DNA from: Acidobacteriota bacterium
GTDB taxonomy: Bacteria; Acidobacteriota; Terriglobia; Acidiferrales; UBA7541
Reading direction: 5' to 3'
NCBI GenBank assembly: GCA_003131985.1
Contig: PKWH01000092.1
Span: 1-5,261, forward strand
DNA: 5,261 nt
This document shows positions 4,801 to 5,261 of this stretch, in pieces. Numbering within the stretch: position 1 is the stretch's first letter; every line of letters starts with the position of its first letter. The notes beneath the pieces were generated by a model, which worked only from the letters and a program-made list of their open reading frames with translations, was not told the origin of the DNA and did not search any database. A program made the position numbers and the translations under genes.

Positions 4801-5255
4801 CAGCCGGCAGTATGGTCACCGTCAATATCAACGTAGCGCCATTGGGGGGCTCTTTCACTAGCGTGGTTACCATGTCTGCTACCGGGCTGCCTGCGGGAGA
4901 CACGGCTACGTTCAATCCGCCTACCGTAACTCCTGGCGCCGCGGGCGCAACGACGGTTCTGACGCTGGCGTTCCCGGCGAGTGCGCAGTTCGTTCCCGAA
5001 CCTCGGAAGAACCAGCCGTTCGCGGCGTTCGGTTTTGCTCTTGCGGGGATGTGCCTCTTTATCCGCAAGCGCAAACAACTGGTCAAATCGTGGGGGATGG
5101 CTCTCGCTTGCGCGGCACTAGTGTGTGGAATGCTCGTGCTCCCCGGTTGCGGTACGACTGGTTCCGGAACAAAATCTCAGACCATCGTTGTCACGGTGAC
5201 CGGAACGAGCGGTTCGGTGCACGAATCCACCACAGTCACTCTGATACTGAAGTAA
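1653..5255 (+). CDS. Exported multidomain surface protein: Ig-like repeats, FG-GAP beta-propeller, C-terminal membrane hairpin
   Basis: A 1200-residue protein, complete in the window. Domains in order: signal peptide with long n-region (1-60); Ig-like domain 1 (about 64-167); first half of Ig-like domain 2 (171-233); seven FG-GAP/VCBS blades (about 240-612); second half of Ig-like domain 2 (613-650); four Big_3_5-type Ig-like repeats (653-747, 748-844, 845-941, 942-1035); a NEW3-like Ig domain (1036-1111) interrupted by a two-helix membrane hairpin (1112-1174) and resumed at 1175-1200. Composition is Thr/Val/Ala/Gly-rich with few charges, typical of extracellular beta-sandwich proteins. All six cysteines between signal peptide and hairpin fall in local pairs (109/114, 396/414, 660/673), which suggests disulfides outside the cytoplasm. 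FG-GAP propellers usually bind calcium and mediate protein or glycan contact, so adhesion or matrix binding is a reasonable guess. No catalytic motif is visible and the ligand is unknown. The architecture resembles abundant acidobacterial 'Ig-like domain repeat' proteins (from memory). Confidence 0.93.
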   Translation: MKQATRAEIQNQGYRSLGASLGLRTFGDARQFRHRKSLNSFMRSAALIAMLCVSASVVRGGPQTRTTTTLAVAPGTSVSAGAPVTLTATVTFTSSVTTGPVTAGTVVFCSSLDCEDATIVGTAQLTAAGTAAIKVTLGVGAHTIFAVYQQDVFPGSKSASQALTVTANANYSSFTSIAASTPPSPFTLTGTVAAFGIAPPTGTVTFFDVTSSSVVGTGALSLATLGSTFVPAVGSPVAVGFDPERAILGDFNNDGKLDMAVAVGVQTAGADTISVLLGNGDGTFQAKTGYAPANFFAAWVLAGDFNRDGNLDLAVVIAGDGGAGDGTGTVNILLGNGDGTFQPQQTYVVGNRPNSIAMADFNGDGILDLAVLNSADDNVTVLLGVGDGTFQLEQSCTTVQALRGVHPEGLQTTCVTATFPVGADAFQIATADFNADGRADLVVTNSENSTVSVLLGVGDGTFQNQVTYAVGHDDLGIVIADFNGDGIPDLAVANEEDGTVSVLLGIGNGTFQPQVTYTTGAVPLGISVGDFKGNGNADLAVSNIESNTVSVFFNKGDGTGTFQPQAVFPGGGFPLQLVAGDLNGDGLSDLAVVDASQFTGNVFKATILLAAQTETATATGVVIAGTQNVMATYPGDTIRAASLSATIPVGPVATTTSLSCSPNPAFSGQSVTCTATVAPIPTGEDSVQFFKGATSLGIEDINSSGVATFTTSSLPLGPSSITAVFSGSAGFATSTSSAVIVQVNAQTVTTTTLVVAPNPATVGQPVTFTATVTPAPTGTPLGTVNFFNGGTLLGSGTVNSSGVATFTTSSLPAGVLSLTAVFSGNPGFAGSTSAARSVTVNALTVTTTTLTVVPNPATAGQLVTLTATVTPAPTGTPAGLVTFKKGVTVLGTGSLNASGVATFTTSSLPVGTYGLLAAYAGNAGFAASVSSVQSVTVNAAIATTTTLTISPNPAQAGQPVTFTVTVAPPPTGTPLGTVNFLNGATSLGMATLNSAGVATLTISNLPSGTDVITAVFSGNAASAGSTSAPVNLVITPTFTITAPTTPITVAAGSMVTVNINVAPLGGSFTSVVTMSATGLPAGDTATFNPPTVTPGAAGATTVLTLAFPASAQFVPEPRKNQPFAAFGFALAGMCLFIRKRKQLVKSWGMALACAALVCGMLVLPGCGTTGSGTKSQTIVVTVTGTSGSVHESTTVTLILK
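1842..2153 (+). other. Ig-like domain 1 (Big_3_5-like, divergent)
   Basis: Residues 64-167 start with TRTTTTLAVAPGTSVSAGAP and VTLTATVTFTSS, the same A/B-strand pattern as the four later tandem repeats (TTTTL...P...AG.PVT.TATV). They continue with GTVVFC, GTAQLTAAGTAAIKV, LGVGAHTIFAVY and end SASQALTVTANA. The repeat is more divergent than those at 653-1035 and has a unique close Cys pair (109 and 114) in the C-D hairpin region. Confidence 0.75.
2370..3488 (+). repeat. Seven FG-GAP/VCBS blades forming one beta-propeller
   Basis: Seven copies of the calcium-loop pattern D-x-N-x-D-G-x-x-D occur at residues 250-258, 304-312, 360-368, 432-440, 481-489, 530-538 and 581-589 (DNA 2400, 2562, 2730, 2946, 3093, 3240, 3393). 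Each is followed by LAV-type strands, and the first six by LLGxGDGTFQ-type turns. Motif spacing is 54, 56, 72, 49, 49 and 51 residues. Seven is the blade number of the integrin-alpha propeller, so this looks like one complete, closed propeller. The sixth loop, DFKGNGNAD, has lost the N and D at ligand positions 3 and 5 and probably does not bind calcium. Blade 7 lacks the GDGTF turn and ends in FKATILLAAQ. At DNA level the turn is partly identical between copies, for example 17 identical bases at 2484-2500 and 2655-2671. Confidence 0.9.
3609..4757 (+). repeat. Four tandem Big_3_5-type Ig-like repeats
   Basis: The units are 3609-3893, 3894-4184, 4185-4475 and 4476-4757 (about 94-97 codons each). 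Each has the order (V/A)TTTTL...P-NPA..GQ.VT.TATV, P-PTGTP-G-V-F-NG...LG, then L/VNSSGVATFTTSSLP-G, AVFSGN-GFA-S-S and V-V/ITVNA. Units 2 and 3 are closest: CTTCCGGAGTCGCAACATT and AGCGTGACCGTCAACGC occur in both. Unit 1 is shorter and alone carries a Cys pair (660 and 673) in strands A and B. Such strings of Ig-like domains usually act as stalks that hold a binding domain away from the cell surface; that role here is inference. Confidence 0.9.
4758..5252 (+). other. C-terminal NEW3-like Ig domain interrupted by a two-helix membrane hairpin
   Basis: Residues 1036-1111 (TFTITAPTTPITVAAGS, VTMSATGLPAGDTATFNPP, TVTPG...TTVLTLAF) follow the common 'F-I--P-TVTAG ... GLP-GATATFSP-TVTPG' beta-sandwich pattern. 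In related domains the expected ending is a strand pair like 'TYTVTVTGTSGSLTHSTTVTLTV'. Here that ending appears only at 1177-1200 (TIVVTVTGTSGSVHESTTVT onward), after an insertion of about 63 residues. The insertion has VPEP (1114-1117), a hydrophobic segment 1122-1137, the basic loop RKRKQLVK (1138-1145), a second hydrophobic segment 1147-1163, and LPGCG (1163-1167). The positive-inside rule places the basic loop in the cytoplasm and both Ig halves outside, so the halves could still pack together. Confidence 0.7.
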
Positions 5256-5261
5256 CGGCGC

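Noticed and set aside
4514..5086. A 190-codon minus-strand open frame under the end of the large gene
   Set aside because: It is antisense to conserved Ig-like and membrane-hairpin coding sequence, and its composition is a reverse-strand echo of Thr/Val/Gly codons.

Overview
The window looks like chromosomal DNA of a soil-type Acidobacteriota (Terriglobia/Koribacter-like). This is inference. It rests on three traits I associate with that phylum: a secreted TldD/PmbA-like protein start, a giant exported protein mixing Big_3_5 Ig-like repeats with an FG-GAP propeller, and the C-terminal 'membrane hairpin plus PGCG plus TVTGTSGS' ending. GC content is moderate to high, with no sign of plasmid, phage or insertion-sequence genes. 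No tRNA, rRNA or CRISPR array is visible.

Layout. (1) Positions 1-203, minus strand: the first 67 codons of an exported TldD/PmbA-type metallopeptidase homologue that runs off the left edge. (2) 204-307: a 104-bp divergent gap. (3) 308-1345, plus strand: a complete zinc-independent quinone-oxidoreductase-type MDR enzyme, closest by eye to the VAT-1 branch. (4) 1346-1652: a 307-bp gap with no gene but several small palindromes. (5) 1653-5255, plus strand: one 1200-residue exported surface-type protein that fills about two thirds of the window and ends 6 bases before the right edge.

The large protein is the interesting part. Read from the N-terminus it has a long-headed signal peptide, one Ig-like domain, and the first half of a second Ig-like domain. 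Next come seven FG-GAP/VCBS blades forming a complete integrin-alpha-type propeller, then the second half of that interrupted Ig-like domain and four tandem Ig-like repeats of about 95-97 residues. Last is a different Ig-like (NEW3-like) domain that is itself interrupted, just before its final strands, by a two-helix membrane hairpin. The hairpin carries a VPEP motif, an RKRK loop and a lipobox-like LPGC. The protein therefore contains two 'domain inside an Ig domain' insertions, and the second may be a membrane anchor or processing site.

The three genes show no obvious shared pathway. The MDR gene and the large gene point the same way but are 307 bp apart, so they are probably separate transcription units. 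The TldD-like gene is divergent.
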